A stretch of DNA of 64,000 nt from Acidobacteriaceae bacterium (GTDB taxonomy: Bacteria; Acidobacteriota; Terriglobia; Terriglobales; Acidobacteriaceae), in the NCBI GenBank assembly GCA_021323655.1, contig JAJPKO010000045.1, forward strand, positions 62,001 through 126,000. Reading direction: 5' to 3'. Below are positions 17,731 through 25,768 of this stretch, piece by piece (the first letter of the stretch is position 1; each line of letters opens with the position of its first letter). A program made the translations under genes and the position numbers. The notes under the pieces were generated by a model, which was given only the letters and a program-made list of their open reading frames with translations, was not told the DNA's origin and made no database searches.

Positions 17731-18774
17731 CTATTTCAGCAGACGCAGCGCATTTTCGCGGTACACCTTCCGCAGTACGTCGTCCGGAAGGTATAGTCCG
17801 TAGATGTTCCAGCGACCCTGGCGCGACGCGTGTGAAGGATATTCGAAGTACTCATCGGCGGTTTCCAGAAAGCGGAAATAGAGCCGGTACATCGTTTCTT
17901 CAGGGAGCAGATCGGTGCCGAAGAGGATCTTATCGGCAAAACGCAGGAAGAGGTCTCGCGCACTGTAAGGCTGGCGTCCCAGCTCTGATGCGCGGGCACT
18001 GATGTCAAGGTAGACGTTCGGATACGTTGCAAGCAGGTTTTTCGCCCGGGCCAGGTTTTCTCCGCTTTCAGCCACATGAGCGCACACGAACGTCGTGTTC
18101 GGATGACGCGCAATCACGCGGTCACGCTGGTCTAACAATTCCCGCTTTGAATACTGCGAGCCAGAGAAGCCCCAGTCCGGATGGGCAGCCAGCTCCTCGT
18201 ACCGCTCGTTGTGCTCATCAATGGGCAAAAAAAAGGCATCCGGATCAGCGGTGTGAAACATGACGGTAATGCCGAGTTCTGCGGCTTTATCGAAGAGTGG
18301 AGCAAGGCGCTCGTCGTCAATCCGCAGCAACTCGCCACTTGCATTACGCACGCTCAGGCCCAGGTCTTTCCAGAACTTGATGCCAACCGCGCCGCGCTCT
18401 GCCAGACGCTCCAGGCGGTCGAGCGAACGTGTGATGAAATCAGGATGCGTCACATCTGACCAGTCCATCCAGCCGATCGTGGCGAAGCGGTCTGCGTCAG
18501 CGGAATGATATTTGTCTACCATCCTAATCGCTTCTTCGCCAGTCTTCATGGTGATGTTGACCACCTTCTCGATGCCGCATGCGTCCATCACGCGCAGCAC
18601 ATCATGCGGCTCGAGCGCGTCCAGATGGTTGTGGTAATCAATGGCGGAGAAGCGCGGGCGCTCTGGCAGGTGTTCCTCTGCAACCAACATGGATTTTGGC
18701 TGAAACTTGCTTAACGGCAGGTCTACTTCTGCTTTGGCCCTCACCATGGCCACGAATTTGTCCTGATCGCTCAT
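17731..18774 (-). CDS. Amidohydrolase-2 (COG2159-like) metal-dependent hydrolase
   Basis: A 347-residue TIM-barrel protein of the amidohydrolase superfamily. An N-terminal DYHNHLD motif (H-x-H metal ligands) sits near residue 46; a lysine in GIKFWKDLGL is near 131; VMFHTADPDAFF (His ligand) near 172; FVCAHVAESGENL near 233; and ILFGTDLLPEE supplies the catalytic Asp near 288. The reaction cannot be fixed: relatives are decarboxylases, lactonases and hydrolases. It is the last gene of an operon with a DeoR regulator, PfkB kinase, symporter remnant and 51-residue protein; its ATG overlaps the upstream stop (ATGA), preceded by AAGGAGAAG. A role in sugar or sugar-acid catabolism is inferred from context. 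Confidence 0.85.
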   Translation of the reverse strand: MSDQDKFVAMVRAKAEVDLPLSKFQPKSMLVAEEHLPERPRFSAIDYHNHLDALEPHDVLRVMDACGIEKVVNITMKTGEEAIRMVDKYHSADADRFATIGWMDWSDVTHPDFITRSLDRLERLAERGAVGIKFWKDLGLSVRNASGELLRIDDERLAPLFDKAAELGITVMFHTADPDAFFLPIDEHNERYEELAAHPDWGFSGSQYSKRELLDQRDRVIARHPNTTFVCAHVAESGENLARAKNLLATYPNVYLDISARASELGRQPYSARDLFLRFADKILFGTDLLPEETMYRLYFRFLETADEYFEYPSHASRQGRWNIYGLYLPDDVLRKVYRENALRLLK

Positions 18775-18926
18775 TGCGCTTCTCCTTCGCGTTCTTTGTT
18801 GCTCAAACCAACAAACATGGATCGCAGGTCCTCAAATCCTTTTATGGCGACGATGAGTGTGATGATGGCGAACGCCGCGCCGGAGATCACGAGCCACACG
18901 GCCCAGAAACAAATCCACGCATTCAT
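18771..18926 (-). CDS. 51-residue membrane protein coupled to a symporter gene
   Basis: A short ORF with one strong membrane helix at residues 5-30 (ICFWAVWLVISGAAFAIITL) and a charged C-terminal tail (KGFEDLRSMF, NKEREGEAQ). AAGGAGAG lies just before the ATG; the start overlaps the symporter-remnant stop and the stop overlaps the amidohydrolase start, both as ATGA. This tight double coupling strongly supports translation. Placement directly after a sodium:solute symporter gene recalls small accessory proteins known for some SSS transporters, but no homology was established from sequence alone. Confidence 0.7.
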   Translation of the reverse strand: MNAWICFWAVWLVISGAAFAIITLIVAIKGFEDLRSMFVGLSNKEREGEAQ

Positions 18927-19195
18927 CGCAGCTCTCCTTCCGCCACTGCAACCTTGGCGGGCTTTCCCAGGAGCGAACCAAACAACAAACCAACTGCCGA
19001 TAAGCCGAAGGCTGCGAAGCCCGCAAAGCTCTCCGTAGCGGCCAGCGTTGCAATGCCGATATAGGTGCCCGAGTTCTCGCCCGCCACCCGAAAATGAGCG
19101 GTGTTGCCAACATACTTGCTGCCCAGCAGGCCGATCAGCAATGAAGCACCGAGATATGCGACAACGATGGTCCAGTCTACGGTGACAAAATTCAT
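18923..19195 (-). pseudogene. Sodium:solute symporter with most of the middle deleted in frame
   Basis: A 90-residue ORF. Residues 1-55 are a normal SSS N-terminus (DWTIVVAYLGASLLIGLLGS, then GENSGTYIGIATLAATE), covering the first helix and the start of the second. Residues 56-90 (SFAGFAAFGLSAVGLLFGSL then GKPAKVAVAEGELR) look like the last helix and tail. A full SSS has about 450-550 residues and 13 or more helices, so some 400 residues appear to be missing between LAATE and SFAGF, in frame. Both ends keep their ATGA overlaps with the kinase and the 51-residue gene. It cannot transport as the family does; it may be a deletion allele, an assembly collapse, or a retained miniprotein. Confidence 0.7.
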
Positions 19196-20160
19196 CGTGA
19201 CTGCATCTCCGCAGCAGCAGGAAAGTTGTGCTGCTTCAGGAATGCAGATACAAGCTCGGGGTCGCGGAAGGATTCCGTGCCCCCCGGACGCAAGGTGGAG
19301 AGCGCTCCAGCAATATTGCCAGCCTGGGCGCAGATTTCCAGCGGGAGCATGCGCAGCCACGCAGAAAGAAATCCAGCATTGAAGCTGTCCCCAGCGCCAA
19401 TTGTATCTACCGGAGTTACATGAACAGCAGGTACGTGGATCTGCGTGCCGCCTTCCTGCCCCAGCGCGCCCCGGGCCCCTTGCTTTACCACGATGCAGGG
19501 CACGCGCTTTGAAAGTACGGCGAGCGCTTCTTCCAGCGTGTCGCGTCTCGCTATGCGGCACGCTTCGGCTTCGTTCGGCAGCAAAATATCGATCAGGCCG
19601 AGAAGTTCATCCAGCACTCCATCCCATTTGTCCGCGGGATCATCGTTTGTGTCGAGGGAAATGGTCAGCCCAGCGCGCTTCAGCTCACGAAACAGATGCG
19701 GCAGGTCTGGAGCAAGACCGGTCTGCAGGTAGAGGGAAGACAGATGAAAATGACGCGATGATTTCAGGTAGGAAAGATCAAGATCGCGAAGCGTCATCGC
19801 GCTCATTGTGCCGGGATACGTAAGGATATGCCGCTCTTTGCCGTGTGTCAGCAGTACGGTGACGCCCGTCGTCTGCTTCTTGTCGTAGATGGTCCGGGAG
19901 GTGTCCACGCCGCTCGCCCCGAGCCGTTCCAGTGCGATAGACCCCAGATCATCTGAGCCGATCTGAGTGATAAAGCCTACCTTTGTGCCCAGTACGGCGA
20001 GATTGTGAGCAAGAATGGCAGAAGAACTGCCCAGCGTCGCCTTGAAATCATTCGCAAGCAGCTCTCTTTCCAGGGGCATGTTTTCGGGTAGACCGTAGAG
20101 GATCAGGTCCAGGTTGATTTCGCCTGCAATGGTGACGTCAAACATTCGTGTTACTGGCAT
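19192..20160 (-). CDS. PfkB-family sugar kinase
   Basis: A 322-residue ribokinase-fold enzyme. The PfkB signature 1 region is GSSSAILAHNLAVLGTKVGF near residue 45 and signature 2 is DTIGAGDSFNAGFLSAW near 245, with the catalytic Asp in GAGDSF and the anion hole intact. ATG at 20160 was preferred to an in-frame TTG at 20181; neither has a strong ribosome site. With agaS and an AgaR-like regulator nearby, a tagatose-6-phosphate or N-acetylgalactosamine kinase role is plausible, but PfkB specificity cannot be read from motifs. It follows the DeoR gene by 54 bp and overlaps the symporter start. Confidence 0.88.
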   Translation of the reverse strand: MPVTRMFDVTIAGEINLDLILYGLPENMPLERELLANDFKATLGSSSAILAHNLAVLGTKVGFITQIGSDDLGSIALERLGASGVDTSRTIYDKKQTTGVTVLLTHGKERHILTYPGTMSAMTLRDLDLSYLKSSRHFHLSSLYLQTGLAPDLPHLFRELKRAGLTISLDTNDDPADKWDGVLDELLGLIDILLPNEAEACRIARRDTLEEALAVLSKRVPCIVVKQGARGALGQEGGTQIHVPAVHVTPVDTIGAGDSFNAGFLSAWLRMLPLEICAQAGNIAGALSTLRPGGTESFRDPELVSAFLKQHNFPAAAEMQSR

Positions 20161-20214
20161 TTGCTCATAAATCGAAAGCAAAAGTCAATAAGAGATTAAA
20201 AGAGAAATTAACCT

Positions 20215-21051
20215 TTACACCAGGATAAGCTCAATCCCCAGCCCACGCAGGACTTCGGCATCCGTTTCAGAAAGTCCCCGATCGGTGATCACATAGTGGA
20301 CATCCGAAGGCGGCACAATTCTTGACAGGCTGCGGCGGTGGAACTTGGTGGAATCGCAGACCGCGACCACTTTTCGCGCTGCTTTCACCATGGCCCGGTT
20401 CACTCGCGACTCAAGAACATTGGGAGTGGTCAGGCCAATTTCCAGATCGAAGCCGTCAACGCCCAGAAACAAGATGTCAGCGTGCATTTCATCCAGTACG
20501 TCTTCGGCCAGTGGACCGACCAGAGAAAACGAATTCTTGCGAAGAGTGCCTCCGGTCAGGATCACGTCGAAATCTGTGCCTGCCAGATCGGCAGCAATAT
20601 TGATGGCATTCGTGATGACGGTCAGGTGCGTAAACCGGCGCAGAGCGTGTGCCACTGCGGTCGTCGTTGTTCCGGAGTCGAGCATGATGCACTGGCCTTC
20701 CTGCACCATTTTTGCGGCGGCCACGGCAATGCGCTGCTTCTCCTGCGAGTGCTGCCGCATTTTCTCCTGCAGGGACGGATCAAACATGGCTCCGGCAGAA
20801 AGCGGCAGCGCGCCGCCATGCGTGCGCTGTACAAGACCCTTGGCCTGGAGATAGTCGAGGTCTTTCCGGATTGTGATCTGCGAGATACCCAGACTCTCAG
20901 AAAGCTCATTGACCAGTACGCGGCCCTGGCTCTGCACGAGCGCCAGAATATGCTGACGGCGCTCCTCAATCAGCATGGAATCACCATCAATTTCCTTCTT
21001 GGTTGGCTTGCGCGGCACAGAAATGTCCTCACCTTGCACAATAGAATCCAT
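20215..21051 (-). CDS. DeoR/GlpR-family transcriptional regulator
   Basis: A repressor of 278 residues from ATG 21051; the in-frame ATG at 20976 would give 253, the family's usual length, starting MLIEERRQHILALVQ. The DeoR helix-turn-helix is ELSESLGISQITIRKDLDYL followed by GLVQRTHGGA. The C-terminal ISOCOT-like sensor has MLDSGTTTTAVAHAL and DVILTGGTLRKNSFSLVGP, the phosphosugar-binding loops. Members sense a phosphorylated intermediate of the pathway they control. It heads the kinase/amidohydrolase operon and is the natural candidate to bind the operator-like site in front of agaS, 3.4 kb away. Confidence 0.9.
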   Translation of the reverse strand: MDSIVQGEDISVPRKPTKKEIDGDSMLIEERRQHILALVQSQGRVLVNELSESLGISQITIRKDLDYLQAKGLVQRTHGGALPLSAGAMFDPSLQEKMRQHSQEKQRIAVAAAKMVQEGQCIMLDSGTTTTAVAHALRRFTHLTVITNAINIAADLAGTDFDVILTGGTLRKNSFSLVGPLAEDVLDEMHADILFLGVDGFDLEIGLTTPNVLESRVNRAMVKAARKVVAVCDSTKFHRRSLSRIVPPSDVHYVITDRGLSETDAEVLRGLGIELILV

Positions 21052-21099
21052 CAGAAACCGATTGTAATCGTATGCGAAGCCGTCTGGGAATCAGAGTCT

Positions 21100-21670
21100 T
21101 TATTTACCAGCCGTTTCCGGTAAGGTGATGTCCGGCGCATGCCCGCTGGCTGGCCGATTGAGTACGTCGTTGTATTCGATGGATTCAGGCTTGAACCCTC
21201 CATTGGTCAGATAGAAGCGGTCCCCCACCACACCTGCACCACGGTCGAGGCGGTCTTTGTACTTGCCCACGGCAGTGTGCGTAAAACGGGCCTTCGTCAG
21301 CTCAATCCAGTGGTTGTCAGTGGTCTTGATCCACTGATTGCCGAACTCGGCCAGCCTTTGCTGCTGCCCGTTCGCCCCCCAGAAGTCTTCATTAAAGGAA
21401 TTAAGATGGCGCAGGTATCCACCATCTTTCGGCGCACGGAAGCCGGCAATCAATCCCAATGTCTGCTTTTCCTGGAAATAAAAATACGCTGTGTAGATGG
21501 TTGCTGTACCATCCGGCTGCGCGCTTACGAGGAAGCGGTAAGTTTCGCCGGTCTTCCAGGGATAGACAAGATGGCTGTGTCCGCCCGTGCCTTCATTGCC
21601 GAAGCTTTCCGCTACCACATCCGGTCCTTTTGCCAGCAACTGCACGCGGTCTTCAGCAGTTGCGCTGTAA
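21100..21670 (-). pseudogene. C-terminal remnant of a DUF3472-domain secreted protein
   Basis: About 190 residues in one frame, from AEDRVQLLAKGPDVVAESFG through GNEGTGGHSHLVYPWKTGET, FWGANGQQQRLAEFGNQWIK and VVGDRFYLTNGGFKPES to the stop at 21100. This is the C-terminal half of DUF3472 proteins (a beta-sandwich found in secreted carbohydrate-related proteins). The N-terminal half and start codon are absent: immediately upstream the sequence is TonB-receptor coding in another frame. The gene was therefore fused to the receptor by a deletion. No start codon with a ribosome site exists for the remnant. Confidence 0.75.
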
Positions 21671-24170
21671 TTCAGTAATGCCAGTAAATTGCGGATAGGG
21701 GCGCGCAAGTTGATAATGCGAAATTTTGGCGTTCGTTCCGAGGCTGCCTGCAACGCCTTTTATCCCATAGAAAGGATTCGGGGCAAGACCCTGGCACTGT
21801 CCCTGCGGGTACGGATTGGAAGCCGTGCCAAGAGTTGCGTTGCAGTTCTTGTAAAGGGCCAGATTCGAATCCAGCGCCGTGTAGCTAACATTCATGCCAT
21901 AGCCCTGGCTCATGACATAGCTGATCTCGAACTTGCCATCATGCGGCATGACCTGCTCAATGCCAAGCGATCCATTGATGACCGAAGGCAGCTTGTAATG
22001 CGGATTTGCAAAGGTGACAGATTTTCCGAGGTACGTCATCAGACCCTGTGACGCGCCAGGAATCGGCGGAATTCCAGCGGGAAAACGGGTTGCTGAGGTT
22101 GTCAGGGTAGTACGTGCGTCCGCCATCCGGTGAGTTTGTATATGAGGGATTGTTAGTAAAGCCGGCAGCTTGAGGGTTGTTGGTCGGGCTCATAACAATA
22201 CGGCCCGCTCCTCCGCGCACGACGGTTCCCTGAAGTGCCTGCCATGCAAAGCCAATGCGTGGCTGCCATTTGGTGTAATCCTGCGCCCAGGGCAGACTCG
22301 AATGGGACGTGTTGGGAAACAGAATTCCACCCTTAAGCGTAGGTAGGCCCGTGCTGTGGTCCACCAAATCGTTGATTGGGTTGACTGCGTTAAAGTCGAA
22401 TCCAGTATTTAGCCAGTTATGGCGAGCCGTCGGCGGCCCGTTCAGGTCATAGCGGAAACCAAGATTCAAAGTGAATTTTGGCGTGATCTTCCAGTCATCC
22501 TGGATCCAGGGAGCATAGTAGTGCTGCGTGTAATACGGGAAAAGCTGGTTCTGCACGGCAACGCTGTTCGGCTGCCCGATTAGAAAATCGAGAACGGCGT
22601 TACCGCTGCCGCTTTGTGAAAGCGGGGTCCCATCTGGCAATGCAGGGATGTCATTCGAATCATTCTGGTCCCAATACTCAGATGTAGCAATTCCATTGCT
22701 GGAGAAGGACACGATGTTCTGATATTGGAATATCTGGTTCAAGTGCGAGATGCGGAAGTCAAGTCCAGCGCGAAGATTGTGCTGCCTTTGTTCCAGGTAA
22801 TGGTCGGTGCCAGGTTGTAGCTGTCATCCGGCATGTAATAAAAATCGCGCGACATGGCCAGCAAGTTGTTGTACCCGTTTCCGGTTCCAGTGGACTGCTG
22901 TTGCATGTTGAAGTTGACTTCAGGGAAGCCCTTCTTCAGCGGAAGCTGGCCCAACAGAGAAGCAGGAAATCCTAGCTGCGCCGGATCATAGTTGAGATTG
23001 GCCGCGATGGGACATCGGTTCTCCAGTAGCGCTGATAGCTAACGCGTACATCGGAAATGAGATTTGGCCGGAACGTATGCACCCAATCCAGGCCGGTATT
23101 CATGTGGTATTCGGTGAAGGTGCTGCCATTGAACCACGGAACATTTTCTGGAGTATTTGGCTGATAAGAAGGGTTTCGGCTGCGTATCCAGCTTCCTGAG
23201 ATGTGGTCCCTGCTTCCAAGTACCTGATCAATTTTCAAAACATAGTTCTGAGAACTGGCAGTCTGCGGAATCGTGTTGATCCATATCTGTTCCCACGGCA
23301 GTTCGTTCGGAAAACGCATGGAGGTGGGCTTCGCGGAGGCGAGCATCAGGCTTACGATCTGACCGCGATCGGATTCAGACGGCTCGGATCTACATGATTG
23401 TATTGACCGGCAGAGTTCTGGAAAATCTGGCGGGTCGGGTCCTGCGTAGTAGCGGTAAAAGGGTCAAATACCGGCATCAGAGCGCCAGATGAATCTACGA
23501 AGTTCGAGAAATCACCCTGAAGCCATGCGGCGTTCGGGATGTCGTAGGTCTGGAAGGTGGGCAGTACTTCCTTGAACCGCTCAAAGTTGAACATAAAGAA
23601 GTCTTGTCGTGCCCGTTATACAGCCAGGGAATGTAAACCGGACCGGACACCTCAAATCCATACTGGTCTTCCGTGTGAGCGGGGCGGTTTTGACCCACAT
23701 AGGTTGTTCTCCCAGCTATTGGCGTCCTTAAAGCCGCGCTTGGCAAATTCATATGCTGAGCCATGCTTTTCCGTATCCAGCCCGACCTGATAGCTCTCGC
23801 TGTTTACGGTCACCTCCTGCGCGGCTGAACCGACCTGCAAAATAAAGTCCGCAGTTTGCTTCTGCGAAACGGTCAGGACCACGGGAGGATAAGTCATCTT
23901 CTTGAAGCCGGGTGCTTCGGCACTGACTTCCAGTTTCTGCCCAGGAGTGAGGTAAGGCACAACGTAGACGCCCGCGCTGTTGGTTTGCACCGCAATCGTC
24001 TGGTTCGTGTCCAGATCGCGAACCGTAACTTTTGCGCCAGGAATGACCGCCTTGCTCGGATCAGTTACCGTTCCCGTAATGGTCGCGCGGTAATCCTGCC
24101 CCCAGCAAAGGCCTGCAAGACCAAACGCCAGGAGCGCCATGAGGATAAAGGAGTTGTAACGCCGAAACAT
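21653..24170 (-). pseudogene. Oar-like TonB-dependent receptor, multiply frameshifted and internally deleted
   Basis: From ATG at 24168-24170 (ribosome site GGAGG) it encodes a signal peptide (FILMALLAFGLAGLCWGQ), a carboxypeptidase-regulatory domain (ATITGTVTDPSKAVIPGAKV), then ESYQVGLDTE, where the plug should begin. The sequence jumps in frame to HGSAYEFAKRGFKDANSW, losing most of the plug, then breaks again at NSW. At least five more indels follow on the + coordinates: one T missing near 23598-23601, one A near 23356-23361, one C near 23009-23011, one base near 22764-22769, and an extra T at 22082-22085. Barrel strands are readable between (YYAPWIQDDWKITPKFTLNL, QPRIGFAWQALQGTVVRGGA). It ends at ELQRNC, fused to the DUF3472 remnant, so the last 250 or so residues of the barrel are missing. 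Confidence 0.85.
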
Positions 24171-24485
24171 ATTTCTGCCTCCAAAAATTTCACGTAGCGA
24201 ATAAGGGTGCTCGTTCAGGCTGCCAGACCTGTGAGTGCCGCCAAAATCCAATTACTTCCGCATCTTTTGCAGCAAATTGAAAGTAAAAAATAATTAAAAC
24301 AAATAGAATACTATAGTCAATTTAGAAATCTTGAGGAATGATTCAGTACATAAAAAATATATGTGCATGACTGGCCACAACGAAAATAAGCAATAATTGA
24401 AATTAAGGCACAGGTGCCCCCTGTGCTTCGTATTTCCATGAGCGCGAGTCTCTTTGCCGGCTCGCCCTCAGGGACAAAAAAAATC
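24171..24485. other. AT-rich divergent intergenic region
   Basis: About 315 bp between the receptor start and the agaS operator. It is conspicuously A/T-rich with runs such as AAAAAATAATTAAAAC, consistent with a double promoter region. A small GC hairpin lies near 24408-24426. No ORF of credible composition was found. The minus-strand promoter of the receptor should be here but no strong -35/-10 pair was picked. Confidence 0.5.
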
Positions 24486-24509
24486 AATATTTCTTTTTAT
24501 TTCGCTTGA
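24486..24509 (+). promoter_or_regulatory. AgaR-like DeoR-family operator in front of agaS
   Basis: The stretch 24486-24509 has the T-rich pattern TTTC-TTTT-TATTTC-GCTTG, close to the consensus I recall for the Escherichia coli AgaR operator (TTTC, RTTT, YRTTT, YNYTT), with about 21 of 24 positions compatible. It overlaps the candidate -35 box of agaS, the expected position for a repressor. The regulator encoded at 20215 is of the same family. The consensus is from memory and was not computed against a matrix. Confidence 0.45.
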
Positions 24510-24535
24510 TTACGGTCTGGCCTATCGTGTAATAC
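24506..24535 (+). promoter_or_regulatory. Candidate promoter of the agaS operon
   Basis: TTGATT (24506-24511) and TAATAC (24530-24535) are separated by 18 bp. A start site about 7 bp past the -10 would fall at or next to the ATG at 24542, so the mRNA would be leaderless or translation would begin at the internal TTG at 24569. Confidence 0.4.
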
Positions 24536-24541
24536 AATCAA

Positions 24542-25768
24542 ATGCTGAAGATGGAAGGAGTAAACCGCTTGCAGGACGCGCTCTCAGCCCTGCTTTTATT
24601 GCCCGATGGTGAGAAAAAGGCACGCGGCCTGACGGATACCCCGCGTGAAATCCAGCAACAACCCGAAACCTGGCTCGGTACCCTCGAGCGGCTCAACGCT
24701 GTCCAGGCTCCGCTCTTGAAGTTTCTGGAGGGTTGCGGTTTTTTCGCAGGTTCCGCTGCGCAACCGGATGTGATTCTCACCGGTGCGGGTACTTCCGACT
24801 ATATTGGCCGCGCGGTGGTCCCGGTTCTGCGGCAGCAGTGGAGATGCAATGTCTCGGCTGTTCCCAGCACCACTCTGCTTACCCATATGGAAGAGCACAT
24901 TCTGCCGGACAGGCAATACCTGATGGTCTCCTTCTCGCGTTCGGGACAGAGTTCGGAGGGCATCGCTGTCATGGAGCAGGCGATCCTGTCTTTTCCGGGC
25001 CATGTTCATCATCTGGTAGTCACGTGTAATCAGTACGGCCCGATGGCGCAGTTCCCCGGCGTCTTCACCATCACGCTTGACGACGCGGTAAACGATCGCG
25101 GTCTGGCGATGACCAGCTCATTTTCGAACATGGTCGTAGCTGGACAGTACCTTGCCTTCATTCGCAATTCGCAGAAGTATGCGCCCTTGCTGAAAGAACT
25201 CGTCCGTATGGGTGAAGATCTGCTGCCGCAGGCCGCCAATATGGCTTCTGCTCTGGCGAAAAAGAAGTTCTCGCGCGTGTGCTTTCTGGGTGGTGGGGCA
25301 TTGCAGGGGGTGGCCCAGGAGTCCGCGCTTAAAGTGCTCGAGCTGAATGCCGGAAAAATCCCTACATTGGCCGAGTCGTTTCTGGGTTTGCGCCACGGGC
25401 CCATGTCCTTCCTGAATAAGGAAACACTGGTGGTCGCGTTTCTTTCAGGAGACGAAGACCGCCTGCCGTATGAGCTGGACCTGCTGGATGAGATTCGCAC
25501 CAAAGACCTCGCCGAAGATATGGTGGTGGTTGCCCCGCGCGTTACAAGCCGCGTCCGGCAACTCACCAGCCATGCTCTACCGCTGCACGCAACACTGGAT
25601 TTTCCAGATACCTGCCGTCCTCCGTTGGATGTGATTGCCGCCCAATTGTTGGCCCTCTTCTTTGCCATAGAAAACGGCATTACGCCGGACACGCCCAGCG
25701 CTGGCGCCATCAGCCGCGTAGTTTCCCACGTAAAGATTTATTCCCCCGCCGGAAGGACCGGAAAATGA
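24542..25768 (+). CDS. agaS: AgaS-type SIS-domain sugar isomerase/deaminase
   Basis: A 408-residue protein with two SIS domains. ILTGAGTSDYIGRAVVP near residue 78 and SFSRSGQSSEGIA near 132 are SIS phosphosugar loops; FLGGGALQGVAQESALKVLE and FLGLRHGPMSFLN follow in the second domain; the C-terminal ITPDTPSAGAISRVVSHVKI matches E. coli AgaS closely. AgaS converts galactosamine-6-phosphate to tagatose-6-phosphate with ammonia release. No ribosome site precedes ATG 24542, but GGAAGGAG inside the frame is 7 bp before an in-frame TTG at 24569 (codon 10), which may be the true start. The stop overlaps the glycosidase start (ATGA). Probably repressed by the DeoR regulator. Confidence 0.9.
   Translation: MLKMEGVNRLQDALSALLLLPDGEKKARGLTDTPREIQQQPETWLGTLERLNAVQAPLLKFLEGCGFFAGSAAQPDVILTGAGTSDYIGRAVVPVLRQQWRCNVSAVPSTTLLTHMEEHILPDRQYLMVSFSRSGQSSEGIAVMEQAILSFPGHVHHLVVTCNQYGPMAQFPGVFTITLDDAVNDRGLAMTSSFSNMVVAGQYLAFIRNSQKYAPLLKELVRMGEDLLPQAANMASALAKKKFSRVCFLGGGALQGVAQESALKVLELNAGKIPTLAESFLGLRHGPMSFLNKETLVVAFLSGDEDRLPYELDLLDEIRTKDLAEDMVVVAPRVTSRVRQLTSHALPLHATLDFPDTCRPPLDVIAAQLLALFFAIENGITPDTPSAGAISRVVSHVKIYSPAGRTGK

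Noticed and set aside
24408-24426. Small GC hairpin in the AT-rich agaS/receptor intergenic region
   Set aside because: A 7-bp stem without T-run in a promoter region; too weak to call a terminator or riboswitch.
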